Shown here: positions 45,271-53,932 of the stretch, in pieces
How the letters are laid out: each line of letters begins with the position of its first letter
Position numbering within the stretch: position 1 is the stretch's first letter
Source of the DNA: JAUUZQ01 sp964538375
GTDB lineage: Bacteria > Bacteroidota > Bacteroidia > Bacteroidales > GCA-2748055
Assembly (NCBI GenBank): GCA_964538375.1
Contig: CAZIFQ010000019.1
Coordinates: forward strand, 1-62,002
DNA length: 62,002 bases
Reading direction: 5' to 3'
Made by a program: the position numbers and the translations under genes
The notes under the pieces: generated by a model
The model's input: only the letters and a program-made list of their open reading frames with translations
Databases searched by the model: none
Told to the model about the DNA's origin: nothing

Positions 45271-46061
45271 TCTGGTTCCATCCCCTCCATTTGCTCAATT
45301 TCGTAGGGATGCATATCAAAGGGATTTTCCTTTGAAGCATCAGCAGACAGAACCTGTCTGCTGATATCTTGTGGCAGCAAAAAAGTTGAAGCAGCAAATA
45401 ATAGAAAAAATATCCACGGAATTAATAACTTCCCGATAAATACTTGCTTAAATTTTTTCTCCCACAAAATATAACCTGAGCCGGGTAATGTCACCAGCAC
45501 AATCAAAGTGAATATGATAGATGGTATTAGGGAGATCGCAACAAGATACCCTCCACCCGGCCAGTGCATAAACTTAAATACCATTCCGGTTGACATCAAT
45601 GCAATAAAAAAAGCTGCCCCAGAACCAACAAGCCTGAAGTATTTGTTTTTTTTAACGGCGTATAAGTTTTTTATTCCAAGAAATAAATAGCCAAATGTCC
45701 ATGTTAGCAAAGTTAGAGAGATGATAATACCAGCTCCGGGCCAATGCATTCGTTTAAAAAAAATTCCGAGAAAAAGGACAAGAAGATGAATGATCGTATT
45801 TCTCGTTAGCTTTTTTTCTGAATTTACTGTCAGGACACCCAGCCCTCCTGTGGTTAAGATAATCCCTGTGACAAGAGATAAGACGAAGCCAAGACTATAT
45901 TCTTCGAAAATATTTGCAATAATCACAAATATGATTCCAATCCCAGATAAAATCCATAACCATTTCCTGGTTTTCTTTGTAATCGAAAAGTTTATAAAAA
46001 AAGAAGCAATTCTTCTTTTTCTCTTCTTCGTAGACCCCTTTTTACCAATTTTACCTGCCAT
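45264..46061 (-). CDS. GldL-like multi-pass membrane protein with duplicated HWPG motif
   Basis: A 265-residue membrane protein. The start at 46061 (MAGKIGKKGSTKKRKRR) avoids overlap with the divergent phosphatase gene. A Lys/Arg-rich cytoplasmic N-terminus is followed by about seven to eight membrane helices. FKRMHWPGAG and FKFMHWPGGG occur about 80 residues apart, so the protein is an internal duplication of a helix-HWPG-helix unit that is also seen in GldL, the T9SS motor protein. It lacks the long GldL cytoplasmic tail and no gldKMN genes are near, so it is a relative rather than GldL itself. Its last 7 bp overlap the 3' end of the NTPase gene in convergent orientation. Confidence 0.75.
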   Translation of the reverse strand: MAGKIGKKGSTKKRKRRIASFFINFSITKKTRKWLWILSGIGIIFVIIANIFEEYSLGFVLSLVTGIILTTGGLGVLTVNSEKKLTRNTIIHLLVLFLGIFFKRMHWPGAGIIISLTLLTWTFGYLFLGIKNLYAVKKNKYFRLVGSGAAFFIALMSTGMVFKFMHWPGGGYLVAISLIPSIIFTLIVLVTLPGSGYILWEKKFKQVFIGKLLIPWIFFLLFAASTFLLPQDISRQVLSADASKENPFDMHPYEIEQMEGMEPDQ

Positions 46062-46125
46062 AAATGAAAATTTCTTACATTTATATTGATCTAATTTAAA
46101 GAATTTTAGCATACACTCCCTAGAA

Positions 46126-48024
46126 ATGGAACAAAAAATATCCATACTCCGAGAGAAGATTAAAACTCTGAAAGAAACTTCAGAGATGGTGGATGCGATG
46201 AATGAACTATCCTGGATGGTTCGTTATGAAAGGTCTGATGAAGGCGTGAAGATGGCCAATGAAGCAGGTAAATTGTCTGTTAAACTTGGCTATAAGAGGG
46301 GAGTGGCCTATAGTAAACTTTACCACGCTGTGAATCTTTACCTGACGGCACTTGATGAAGAAGTTTTTGGCTTGCTGCTGGAGGCACTGGACTATTTCGA
46401 AACCACGGAGCATACTGAGGAAGGACTTTCGCAGGTACATAACTTCCTGGCTATGGTGCATGAAAGTTATGGCGATTATGAGACAGCTTTGAAGCATGCT
46501 CATAAGGCGGTGGACACGGCAGCTATAATGAAATACAAAGAAGGAGAAGGAGATGGTCTCTCAACCCTTGGACTCATTTATAACCGGCTCTGTGATTTTG
46601 CGAATTCTCTGCCTGTATTCAAGAAAAGTATTGAGATCAGGAAAGTGTTGGGGAACAATAAGGCAGTTGCTTCTTCACTCAATTTAATCGCGCGGACCTT
46701 TGCCTTGTCAGGCGAATTCGACGAAGCAATTGATTATTATAATCAAAGCTTGCAACTGCGGGAAGAGATCAATGATGTAAGCGGTTTACCGTGGACATAT
46801 CTTGGGATAGCCAGTTTATTAGAAAAAGAGGAGAAGTTTACAGAAGCTATCGTCTACTATGAGAAGGGACTCGAACTGAACAGTAAGCAAAATGAGAAGC
46901 GGCTGGAGTTGCTTTGCATGTTGGGTGTTGGAAAAGCACATTTGAATCTTGAGGATCTTCAGAATGCTGATCATTATCTGCATAAGGCCATGGAGATTGC
47001 TGAAGCGATGAAAGCAAAACCACTGCTGGTAGATGTACACCTGGCACTGGGACAATATTATGAAGAAAAGGACAACCTGGAAAAAGCTCTGGCTCATCTG
47101 AAACGGTATCATGAGATTGAGAATGAGGTAAATAACATGGAGAGCAGGAACCGGCTCAAGAATCAGCAAATTGTTTTTGCAACCGAACAGTCGAGAAAGG
47201 AAGCTGAGATTTTTCAACTAAGAAATGTGGAGCTAAAGGCGGCCTTCGATGAGATTGAGGTGATCAACAATGAGATTAATGCAAGTATCAAATATGCTGA
47301 GCGAATACAAAGGGCAGTCTTGCCTCCGGATGATTATGTAAATAAAATTCTGCCGGAACATTTCATATTGTTCCTTCCAAGAGACATTGTAAGTGGCGAT
47401 TTCTACTGGGCCACGCAGAAGGATGATAAGCTGGTATTTACTGCGGCAGATTGCACGGGTCATGGTATTCCGGGTGCTTTCATGAGCATGCTGGGAGTTT
47501 CTTACCTCAATGAGATTGTCAACCAGATGAAGAACTTAAATGCCGGGGAAATACTCAACATACTAAGAAATCATATCATGAATTCCTTGCACCAGGAGGG
47601 CAAAGAAGGAGAGCAGAAGGATGGAATGGATATGGGATTGTGTGTATATGATCCTTCATCTAAAGAACTCCAATTTGCAGGCGCTTATAATTCGATGTAC
47701 ATGATCAGGGGAGGAGAACTAAAAGATGTAAAGGCAGACAGGATGCCCATTGCTATACATTACCATGGCAAGGAACCCTTTACAAATCATGAAATGAAGA
47801 TGGAGAAGGGAGATGTAATTTATCTCTTTTCAGATGGTTTCCCGGATCAGTTTGGTGGCCCGAATGGGAAGAAATTTATGTATAAGAAAATGAAAGAGCT
47901 GCTGCTTAAAATACATGAAGAGCCAATGACAAAGCAACGGGAGAAATTGCTCAAAGTATTCGAAGATTGGAGAGGAGAACATGAGCAAGTGGATGATGTA
48001 ATTATTATGGGGATAAAATTTTAA
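46126..48024 (+). CDS. TPR-repeat SpoIIE-family (PP2C-type) serine phosphatase
   Basis: A 632-residue soluble protein. About seven TPR units span residues 30-330 (for example AYSKLYHAVNLYLTALDEEV and GLSTLGLIYNRLCDFANSLP), then a coiled coil (about 335-395), then a SpoIIE/RsbU-type PP2C domain with RDIVSGDFYW, FTAADCTGHGIPGAFMSMLG and YLFSDGFPDQFGGP carrying the metal-binding aspartates. No membrane helix or receiver is present. Such proteins dephosphorylate anti-sigma-factor antagonists or similar partners and often respond to protein signals through the TPRs. It is divergent from the GldL-like gene and lies 65 bp upstream of the CorA-like gene on the same strand. Confidence 0.88.
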   Translation: MEQKISILREKIKTLKETSEMVDAMNELSWMVRYERSDEGVKMANEAGKLSVKLGYKRGVAYSKLYHAVNLYLTALDEEVFGLLLEALDYFETTEHTEEGLSQVHNFLAMVHESYGDYETALKHAHKAVDTAAIMKYKEGEGDGLSTLGLIYNRLCDFANSLPVFKKSIEIRKVLGNNKAVASSLNLIARTFALSGEFDEAIDYYNQSLQLREEINDVSGLPWTYLGIASLLEKEEKFTEAIVYYEKGLELNSKQNEKRLELLCMLGVGKAHLNLEDLQNADHYLHKAMEIAEAMKAKPLLVDVHLALGQYYEEKDNLEKALAHLKRYHEIENEVNNMESRNRLKNQQIVFATEQSRKEAEIFQLRNVELKAAFDEIEVINNEINASIKYAERIQRAVLPPDDYVNKILPEHFILFLPRDIVSGDFYWATQKDDKLVFTAADCTGHGIPGAFMSMLGVSYLNEIVNQMKNLNAGEILNILRNHIMNSLHQEGKEGEQKDGMDMGLCVYDPSSKELQFAGAYNSMYMIRGGELKDVKADRMPIAIHYHGKEPFTNHEMKMEKGDVIYLFSDGFPDQFGGPNGKKFMYKKMKELLLKIHEEPMTKQREKLLKVFEDWRGEHEQVDDVIIMGIKF

Positions 48025-48088
48025 GTACGGCGCCTGGAACGAGACTTTGTGAAACAGCAATAACAAATATCAATTCAATACCGAAATT

Positions 48089-49408
48089 TTGGAACTATCA
48101 AATAAAACATCTGTCAATTCATTTTATACCATTGCCAGTGGTCTGTTTCAGTACAATGCAAAGGAAATAATTGAATCAAAACTCTGGAGTCAGTATTTTA
48201 ACTGGAGAAACAGGATCAATGGCGGCGATTACAAATCTACTTTCGACTATCTAAACCATAGTTATTACGATAGTTACCTCAATAATATCTTTCCGGAAAT
48301 ACGCTTTGATGAAGATCAACTGCACTCCCTGGATTCTCATGTGCTGAATCACCTCACGCATAAAAAATGCCTGGATGCATCTTACCTGGGCGACTTGTCT
48401 GTTAAGGCAGGGAGAGAAAGCAGCATCGCTTTTAAAATTGAATACATCGATCTTTATCTTTTCCCACACGATATTGGCATCTTCAATATCAAAATTTCAT
48501 TGGCTAATGAAAAAGCAATAAACCTGGGAGATGTTTCATCCTTGCTCAACCAGGTAAGAAATCTGAATGCTGAGATTTCGAATGGCAAACAGCAGCCAAT
48601 GCTGTTTAAAGAGTTGATTTATCAAGAGGTGCTTGCTCCACTAAAGGTTAAGGATAACTGGACCATATTCAATCCACAGCTAAAACTATATACCCTGGTT
48701 GACCTGAAGGCAATAGAATCACAGGAACAGCTTGATGAAGTATTGTACGATATTGGTAACATGTCTCCTATCGGATCAGCAGGAGGTAATACCTCGTTCA
48801 CACCTTCTGAAGCGTATTATTCAGAGCAGGTCGAAAATAACAGGATTTCAGTTTTCAGGAACTGGACAGCCCTGGCATTGTATGATACTTTTACCAGGGT
48901 GAGTATAAATTTTGAAGATCAGTTCTCCAGTTGGGAAAACGACTATTTCAATCTGTATATCCACTCCATCTATTCTAAATTCTTTATGTACCTCACTAAT
49001 TCTGAATTGAGTGATGTGACGAAGGTGGACAAAAGAACAGAAGTTATACGTGACCGCTTCATTGAGTTTGTGAATGACTACCAGCATACCCAGGTTTCTT
49101 ACAAGTTTCTTCCCGACCTGATAAGGGACAAGCTATTATATGCACTGGGAGTACAGTCAGAGATCGAGCGTATGGATGTAAAAATTCAGCGCATAAATGA
49201 ACAGTTCCAGGAGAAGAGGGAGAAATCATTTAACACTGCCCTGGTTGTCATCACGCTTTTAAGTGTATTCTCTGTAATCTATGACTTGTCTGAGTGGTCG
49301 GTTCGTATGGGCATCGAACGATCGTGGGTATATCCTATACCAAGTATTATCAGCGGCTTGCTAATATTCGGACTTATCTTCTTGATATTCAGAATAAAAA
49401 GAAAGTAA
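48089..49408 (+). CDS. CorA-like two-helix membrane protein of unknown function
   Basis: A 439-residue protein starting at TTG. A large soluble N-terminal domain of mixed alpha/beta (about 1-280, with KIEYIDLYLFPHDIGIFNIK) is followed by a long helical region (about 300-385). Two closely spaced membrane helices lie at the end (FNTALVVITLLSVFSVIYDL and PSIISGLLIFGLIFLIF), with a basic tail FRIKRK. This order and the final YP...FRxKRK resemble CorA-type channels, but the GMN selectivity motif is not present (the loop reads YDLSEW). It is therefore a CorA-like protein of altered function, not a demonstrable magnesium channel. One base separates its stop from the next gene, so the two are almost certainly translated together. 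Confidence 0.68.
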   Translation: MELSNKTSVNSFYTIASGLFQYNAKEIIESKLWSQYFNWRNRINGGDYKSTFDYLNHSYYDSYLNNIFPEIRFDEDQLHSLDSHVLNHLTHKKCLDASYLGDLSVKAGRESSIAFKIEYIDLYLFPHDIGIFNIKISLANEKAINLGDVSSLLNQVRNLNAEISNGKQQPMLFKELIYQEVLAPLKVKDNWTIFNPQLKLYTLVDLKAIESQEQLDEVLYDIGNMSPIGSAGGNTSFTPSEAYYSEQVENNRISVFRNWTALALYDTFTRVSINFEDQFSSWENDYFNLYIHSIYSKFFMYLTNSELSDVTKVDKRTEVIRDRFIEFVNDYQHTQVSYKFLPDLIRDKLLYALGVQSEIERMDVKIQRINEQFQEKREKSFNTALVVITLLSVFSVIYDLSEWSVRMGIERSWVYPIPSIISGLLIFGLIFLIFRIKRK

Positions 49409-49409
49409 T

Positions 49410-50012
49410 ATGGAGCTTTTCATTGTACCTGATATAACTCCTGGAAGTTTCATTTTCGATTTTGAAGGACAATACCATGTATTGAAACACTTCTCAGCAA
49501 TTGATGAAGACTATCTGAAATTATTCATTGACCGCGGACCATATTCCAAAAGGGATGTAATGAACCGAATGCAGAAGTTCGGATCCAAATTCCACCTTAA
49601 CTTCTTGACAAATCCCCTGGAACTTGTTCAATTGTTGGAGAATCAAAAGAATTTTGTTTTGAACTATCCATTGAAGACGAAACAAAGGATAGAGATGCAA
49701 TTGGTTTTCGATATGGCAAGGTATCCAGAGGGTATTGGTAATGACACCCTGGTCAGAAAAAAAGATTTTTCGGTAGATGCGGAACTTAAAGTGCGCATGA
49801 GAAAGGGCTTTCCGGTTCATTACAAGAAAGGTGAACCCTTGCCTACCTGGGAGTGCCAGGTTATTTTTACACGTACAGATGGGGTGTGGCGTCTGACAAC
49901 CTATTTCCCGGGGAAATATGCGCCTCCTTTCCCGGATAGGAGCATTCAATCGAAGGAAGATTTTGAAAAGTGTGCAGATTTTTGGAATAAGCATATATTT
50001 TTAACAAAATAG
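49410..50012 (+). CDS. Unrecognised small protein coupled to the CorA-like gene
   Basis: A 200-residue soluble protein without signal peptide or membrane helix. It starts one base after the CorA-like stop codon. No family is recognised with confidence. The C-terminal half (KVRMRKGFPVHYKKGEPLP, then TDGVWRLTTYFPGKY) has a strand pattern ending in T-T-Y-F-P, which loosely recalls the final T-x-Y-P strand of some BECR-fold (RNase-A-like and related) bacterial toxins. The fit is weak, and the conserved His and Arg partners cannot be placed with certainty. Tight coupling to a membrane protein suggests a functional pair. Alternatives include an immunity or adaptor protein. Confidence 0.6.
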   Translation: MELFIVPDITPGSFIFDFEGQYHVLKHFSAIDEDYLKLFIDRGPYSKRDVMNRMQKFGSKFHLNFLTNPLELVQLLENQKNFVLNYPLKTKQRIEMQLVFDMARYPEGIGNDTLVRKKDFSVDAELKVRMRKGFPVHYKKGEPLPTWECQVIFTRTDGVWRLTTYFPGKYAPPFPDRSIQSKEDFEKCADFWNKHIFLTK

Positions 50013-50168
50013 TTGGGACGCGATACATTGCATCAATAAAAAGGCTTATAGGACATTAAACCTATTTTCGAACTTGCGATTTGTATGTGCTTTGAAGCTT
50101 TTGATACACCCTCTTTGCACTTTGTGCATTTTCATTATATCTTTATCGAACATTAAAAAACCAGACCA

Positions 50169-51839
50169 ATGATTCAACAGAATTTTATCAAGTATTATGA
50201 AGATAGCTTTAAAGCTAACTGGGAGCTGCCTGCCTTGTCTGACTATCATGGGATAACTTATAGCTATGGTGATGTTGCAACGTTGATTGCCAAACAGCAT
50301 ATCCTGTTCAAGGAGCTTGGAGTGAAAAAAGGTGATAAAATTGCCATGTTTGGTAAAAATTCGGCCAACTGGGTTGTCTCTTTCTTTGCCACTGTAAGCT
50401 ATGGTGCCGTAGCTGTCCCCATTTTATCTGATTTCAAGCCAGAGGAGGCGGTAAATATCATAAATCACTCTGATTCAATTCTTTTGTATGCTGAAAAAGC
50501 AAATATCGATGTGCTTGATGAGCAACAAATGGCAAACCTGGTAACAGTTATGTCGCTCGATGACTTTAAGAACGGTTCAGCAAAGCCCGGTAAAAATGTT
50601 CAGGAAGCATGTGAAAAGCTTGAAGAGAAATTCAAAGAAGCTTATCCGAATGGATACTCTGCGGATATTTTGAAATACCCCGAGATTGATAATTCGGAAC
50701 TTATTGAAATCAACTATACTTCCGGTACTACTGGTTTTAGTAAAGGAGTTATGATAAGCGCAAACAGCCTGGCAGGAAATGTGAAGTATGCCCGTGAGAA
50801 TATGGAGCTGAACCATGGGGAGAAGATGCTTGCTGTATTGCCAATGGCCCACTGCTATGGTTGTGCTTTTGACATTCTCTTCCCACTGTCTAAAGGTGTG
50901 CATGTGACCATCCTTGGAAAGATTCCCGCTACGCCGGTATTGCTAAAGGCCTTTGCAGAAATAAAGCCCCACTTAATCTTATTTATTCCATTATTCTTTG
51001 AGAAACTTTACAAGAAGAAGCTCCTGCCGACCATTTCAAAATTCCCAATGAATGTACTATTGAAAATTCCGGGAATCAATACTATTATATTTAGCAGTAT
51101 CAGGAAAAAGTTAATCGCATCATTTGGTGGTCGTTTCCGGGAAACTGTTTTGGGTGGTGCCGGTTTGGCATATGATGTGGAAAAATTCTTCAAGAAAATT
51201 AAATTTCCGTTTACCATTGGGTATGGAATGACAGAATGTGGGCCACTGATCTCTTACGATGGTTGGAGAACTTCACCTATTGCAGCATCAGGTAAGATTC
51301 TTGATATCATGGAGCTGAAAATTGATTCTTCCGATCCGTATAAAGAGATTGGAGAAATTCTTGTCAAAGGGGAGAACCTGATGGAAGGATATTATAAGAA
51401 TGAGGAAGCTACAAAAGAAGCCATTGACGAAGAAGGTTGGTTTCATACCGGCGACCTGGGAGTGACTGATGAAAAAGGATACATCTATATCAAGGGAAGA
51501 AGCAAAAGTATGTTGCTGGGACCATCAGGACAAAATATTTATCCTGAAGAGATTGAGGCAAAGTTAAATAACCTTCCGTACATCAATGAAACCATTGTCC
51601 TGATGAATGAGGAAACCCATAAACTTGAGGCCCTTGTTAATCCGGATATGGATGCAGTGAAAGCGGATGGTGTTGGTGATGCTCTTGCAGAGAAGATGGA
51701 AGAAAACAGAAAAACTATTAATGCAGGTTTGAAAGTATACGAAGCAATTTATAAGATGCATATTCACGAAGAAGAGTTTATCAAAACTCCTAAGCGGAGT
51801 ATCAAGCGTTTTATGTACACACTGGAGAATAAATTATAA
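50169..51839 (+). CDS. Long-chain-fatty-acid–CoA ligase (AMP-binding)
   Basis: A 556-residue adenylate-forming enzyme. The phosphate-binding loop INYTSGTTGFSKGVM lies at about residue 182. TIGYGMTECGPLISYD (adenine and substrate binding) follows, then GWFHTGDLGVTDEKGYIYIKGR with the hinge, and a C-terminal Lys in the PKRSIKRF region. It activates fatty acids with ATP and CoA as part of lipid metabolism. Length is near the FadD/long-chain group; the exact chain-length preference is not readable. It stands alone with a terminator beyond. A TTTG (50123) and TATCTTTA (about 50138) upstream could form a weak promoter. Confidence 0.9.
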   Translation: MIQQNFIKYYEDSFKANWELPALSDYHGITYSYGDVATLIAKQHILFKELGVKKGDKIAMFGKNSANWVVSFFATVSYGAVAVPILSDFKPEEAVNIINHSDSILLYAEKANIDVLDEQQMANLVTVMSLDDFKNGSAKPGKNVQEACEKLEEKFKEAYPNGYSADILKYPEIDNSELIEINYTSGTTGFSKGVMISANSLAGNVKYARENMELNHGEKMLAVLPMAHCYGCAFDILFPLSKGVHVTILGKIPATPVLLKAFAEIKPHLILFIPLFFEKLYKKKLLPTISKFPMNVLLKIPGINTIIFSSIRKKLIASFGGRFRETVLGGAGLAYDVEKFFKKIKFPFTIGYGMTECGPLISYDGWRTSPIAASGKILDIMELKIDSSDPYKEIGEILVKGENLMEGYYKNEEATKEAIDEEGWFHTGDLGVTDEKGYIYIKGRSKSMLLGPSGQNIYPEEIEAKLNNLPYINETIVLMNEETHKLEALVNPDMDAVKADGVGDALAEKMEENRKTINAGLKVYEAIYKMHIHEEEFIKTPKRSIKRFMYTLENKL

Positions 51840-51857
51840 GAGAATTAATACGATGAG

Positions 51858-51888
51858 AAAAGGGTGTCAATGGCACCCTTTTTTTTTG
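51858..51888 (+). terminator. Terminator of the acyl-CoA ligase gene
   Basis: AAAGGGTG and CACCCTTT pair around TCAATGG and are followed by a long T-run ending at the stop of the convergent DUF4251 gene. Confidence 0.85.
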
Positions 51889-52458
51889 TTAGAATCTCGA
51901 ATATCCTTTGTAAACCCTGGATTCTGAGGGGTAGACAAGGTTTCCTGAATACCTGATTGATCCGCCAAAAGTGCCATATACAGTGGCGTCTGCATTTCCC
52001 CCGCTATGGATACTTATATTCACTTCATATGTTCCGCTTGTAGAAGATACACTGTAATTGACCCTGTAGGTGCCTTTTTTCTCATTCTTCTCCCACTCAT
52101 AATTCCTGATATTTCCTTCAATGGTAACTCCTCCCAGTCCATTGGAGCCAATATACATTGAGTTCCCAATCTGGATAACCCCTGCAAGTGAGTCAAGCGC
52201 CACAAAATTGATGGTAGACTGCACTGAATAACTCTGTCCGTACCGGTCAAACAGCATATCCGCTTCCAGTACAAACCTGCGGTGTTTTACCATATAATCA
52301 ACCAGTTTGGCGGTATGTTCAGCATCGATGGCCTTCTGCTTGTCACGTTCTTCCTTAAGTAATTTTCGCTGTTCCTTTTTTGATAAGCTTGTTGGCGATT
52401 GGGCAACAGCAGCTCCACAGAGGGCAAGTATAATAAAGGAAATATATAATGTTTTCAT
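51889..52458 (-). CDS. DUF4251-domain secreted protein
   Basis: A 189-residue protein. The signal peptide (MKTLYISFIILALCGAAVAQ) is followed by a Lys/Glu-rich helix (KKEQRKLLKEERDKQKAIDA). A beta-rich DUF4251 domain (about 60-189) has FVLEADMLFDRYGQSYSV, NFVALDSLAGVIQIGN and GTFGGSIRYSGNLVYP. DUF4251 proteins are widespread in Bacteroidota and presumably periplasmic or attached to the outer membrane; no function is known. It is a single-gene unit, convergent with the acyl-CoA ligase gene. Confidence 0.85.
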   Translation of the reverse strand: MKTLYISFIILALCGAAVAQSPTSLSKKEQRKLLKEERDKQKAIDAEHTAKLVDYMVKHRRFVLEADMLFDRYGQSYSVQSTINFVALDSLAGVIQIGNSMYIGSNGLGGVTIEGNIRNYEWEKNEKKGTYRVNYSVSSTSGTYEVNISIHSGGNADATVYGTFGGSIRYSGNLVYPSESRVYKGYSRF

Positions 52459-52557
52459 GATCCTAAAGTAGCTAATTTAATGAAATATTGTCAAGCCAAA
52501 AACTACAAAACTTATGCCATATTACTGCAATGCTTCTCCTTCACAAATTAAAATCAC

Positions 52558-52565
52558 TATTTTTG
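52558..52565 (+). promoter_or_regulatory. Putative -7 box upstream of the radical SAM gene
   Basis: TATTTTTG matches TAnnTTTG, 31 bp before the ATG at 52597. No clear -33 element is seen. Confidence 0.35.
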
Positions 52566-52596
52566 TTTTTTAGTATTTTTTATTAATGAGAGAGAT

Positions 52597-53892
52597 ATGC
52601 CGGAACTGAATTTCCTTACAGCACATGACCGCATGCATAAAAAAAGGTCTTTCCAACTGATGGTGAAGCCTTTTGGACCTGTGTGTAATTTAAATTGCAA
52701 TTATTGTTACTACCTCGAGAAAGAAAATATCTACGAGGAGAAGAAAAATGTCCCTGCCAAATTCAGGATGACGGATGAAGTGCTTGAGAAATATATCCAT
52801 GATTATATCATCTCTCAGCCCGGTGAGGAGGTGATGTTTACCTGGCAGGGAGGAGAACCAACCTTGCTTGGTGTTGACTTTTTCAGAAAAGCACTGAAAT
52901 TGCAGGAAAGACATGGCCAGGGCAGGAAATTATCGAATACGCTGCAGACAAATGGTACCATGGTCAATGATGAATGGGCAGAGTTTTTCGCTGAAAATAA
53001 TTTCTTGATAGGAGTGTCAATTGACGGCCCGGCAGAAGTACATGATCATTACCGAACCTTTCCTTCCGGGAAGGGATCCTTTGCTAAGGTGATGAATACT
53101 GTACGATTGTTTCACAAGTACAATGTTAAATTCAATACACTTACAGTTGTTAACGACAGGAATTCGAAGATACCCTTGAGGGTCTACCGTTTTCTAAAAG
53201 ATATAGGAAGCAAATACATGCAGTTTATTCCTATCGTAGAAAGAATAGCAGACGATCCGAATGTAAAGCTCAAGTTGGTGGCCAATGACTATAAGGAAAA
53301 GACCTGGGTTACAGAAGAAAGCGTAGAGCCCGAAGACTGGGGAAAATTTCTTGTAAAGATTTTTGAAGAGTGGGTGCGTATTGATGTGGGTGATGTCTTT
53401 GTGAATTATTTCGATAATACACTGGCTCCCTATGTAGGTGAAAATCCCTCATTATGCACTATGCGTTCTGTTTGTGGTGACGGGCTCGTTATGGAACACA
53501 ACGGCGATGTTTATTCGTGCGACCATTTTGTTTATCCCCAGTTTCTCCTTGGAAACATCATGAATGAAAGCATGGAGGAGATGTCAAAGAGTGATGTGCA
53601 GCTGAAATTCAGTTTAGACAAACGCGATACACTTCCAAAGGAATGTCGTGAATGTGAGTTTTTAAAGATGTGTGGAGGAGATTGTCCAAAGCATCGCTTC
53701 GTGGAAACTGATAACGGTGAGATGATTACCTATCTGCACGATGGTTTCCTACATTACTTCGAACATGTAGATAAATACATGAAGATCATGGCTGAGGAGC
53801 TACGTAATAAGCGTCCACCCGCCAATATTATGAATACCTTCCCCGAAAAAGAACGCCGAAGACTCCTCCAGCGATCCAAGTATAAATTATAA
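52597..53892 (+). CDS. Radical SAM anaerobic sulfatase-maturating enzyme type
   Basis: A 431-residue radical SAM/SPASM enzyme. C30-x3-C34-x2-C37 (CNLNCNYC) binds the SAM-coordinating iron-sulfur cluster. TWQGGEPTLLGVDFF is the GGEP-like motif, and LQTNGTMVN and IGVSIDGPAEVHDHYR follow. The C-terminal SPASM region has CTMRSVCGDG, YSCDHFVYPQFLLGN and CRECEFLKMCGGDCPKHR, the auxiliary-cluster cysteines. Pattern and length match anaerobic sulfatase-maturating enzymes, which make formylglycine in sulfatases. No sulfatase gene is in the window, so the client would lie elsewhere. The DCPKHRF ending supports this subgroup over peptide-modifying relatives. Confidence 0.88.
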   Translation: MPELNFLTAHDRMHKKRSFQLMVKPFGPVCNLNCNYCYYLEKENIYEEKKNVPAKFRMTDEVLEKYIHDYIISQPGEEVMFTWQGGEPTLLGVDFFRKALKLQERHGQGRKLSNTLQTNGTMVNDEWAEFFAENNFLIGVSIDGPAEVHDHYRTFPSGKGSFAKVMNTVRLFHKYNVKFNTLTVVNDRNSKIPLRVYRFLKDIGSKYMQFIPIVERIADDPNVKLKLVANDYKEKTWVTEESVEPEDWGKFLVKIFEEWVRIDVGDVFVNYFDNTLAPYVGENPSLCTMRSVCGDGLVMEHNGDVYSCDHFVYPQFLLGNIMNESMEEMSKSDVQLKFSLDKRDTLPKECRECEFLKMCGGDCPKHRFVETDNGEMITYLHDGFLHYFEHVDKYMKIMAEELRNKRPPANIMNTFPEKERRRLLQRSKYKL

Positions 53893-53897
53893 CCTAA

Positions 53898-53915
53898 CTC
53901 CAAGTACTCCAAGTA
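53898..53915. repeat. Two-unit 9-bp tandem repeat (CTCCAAGTA)
   Basis: CTCCAAGTA occurs twice in tandem and continues as CTCAAGGCA, in the 40-bp gap between the convergent radical SAM and outer-membrane protein genes. Confidence 0.6.
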
Positions 53916-53932
53916 CTCAAGGCACTTCCCCC

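Noticed and set aside
45264..46061. The membrane protein as true GldL
   Set aside because: It lacks the long cytoplasmic tail, has two HWPG motifs and has no gldK/M/N neighbours.
48089..49408. A genuine CorA magnesium channel
   Set aside because: The helix layout is similar, but the GMN motif is missing and the N-terminal domain is not clearly CorA-like.
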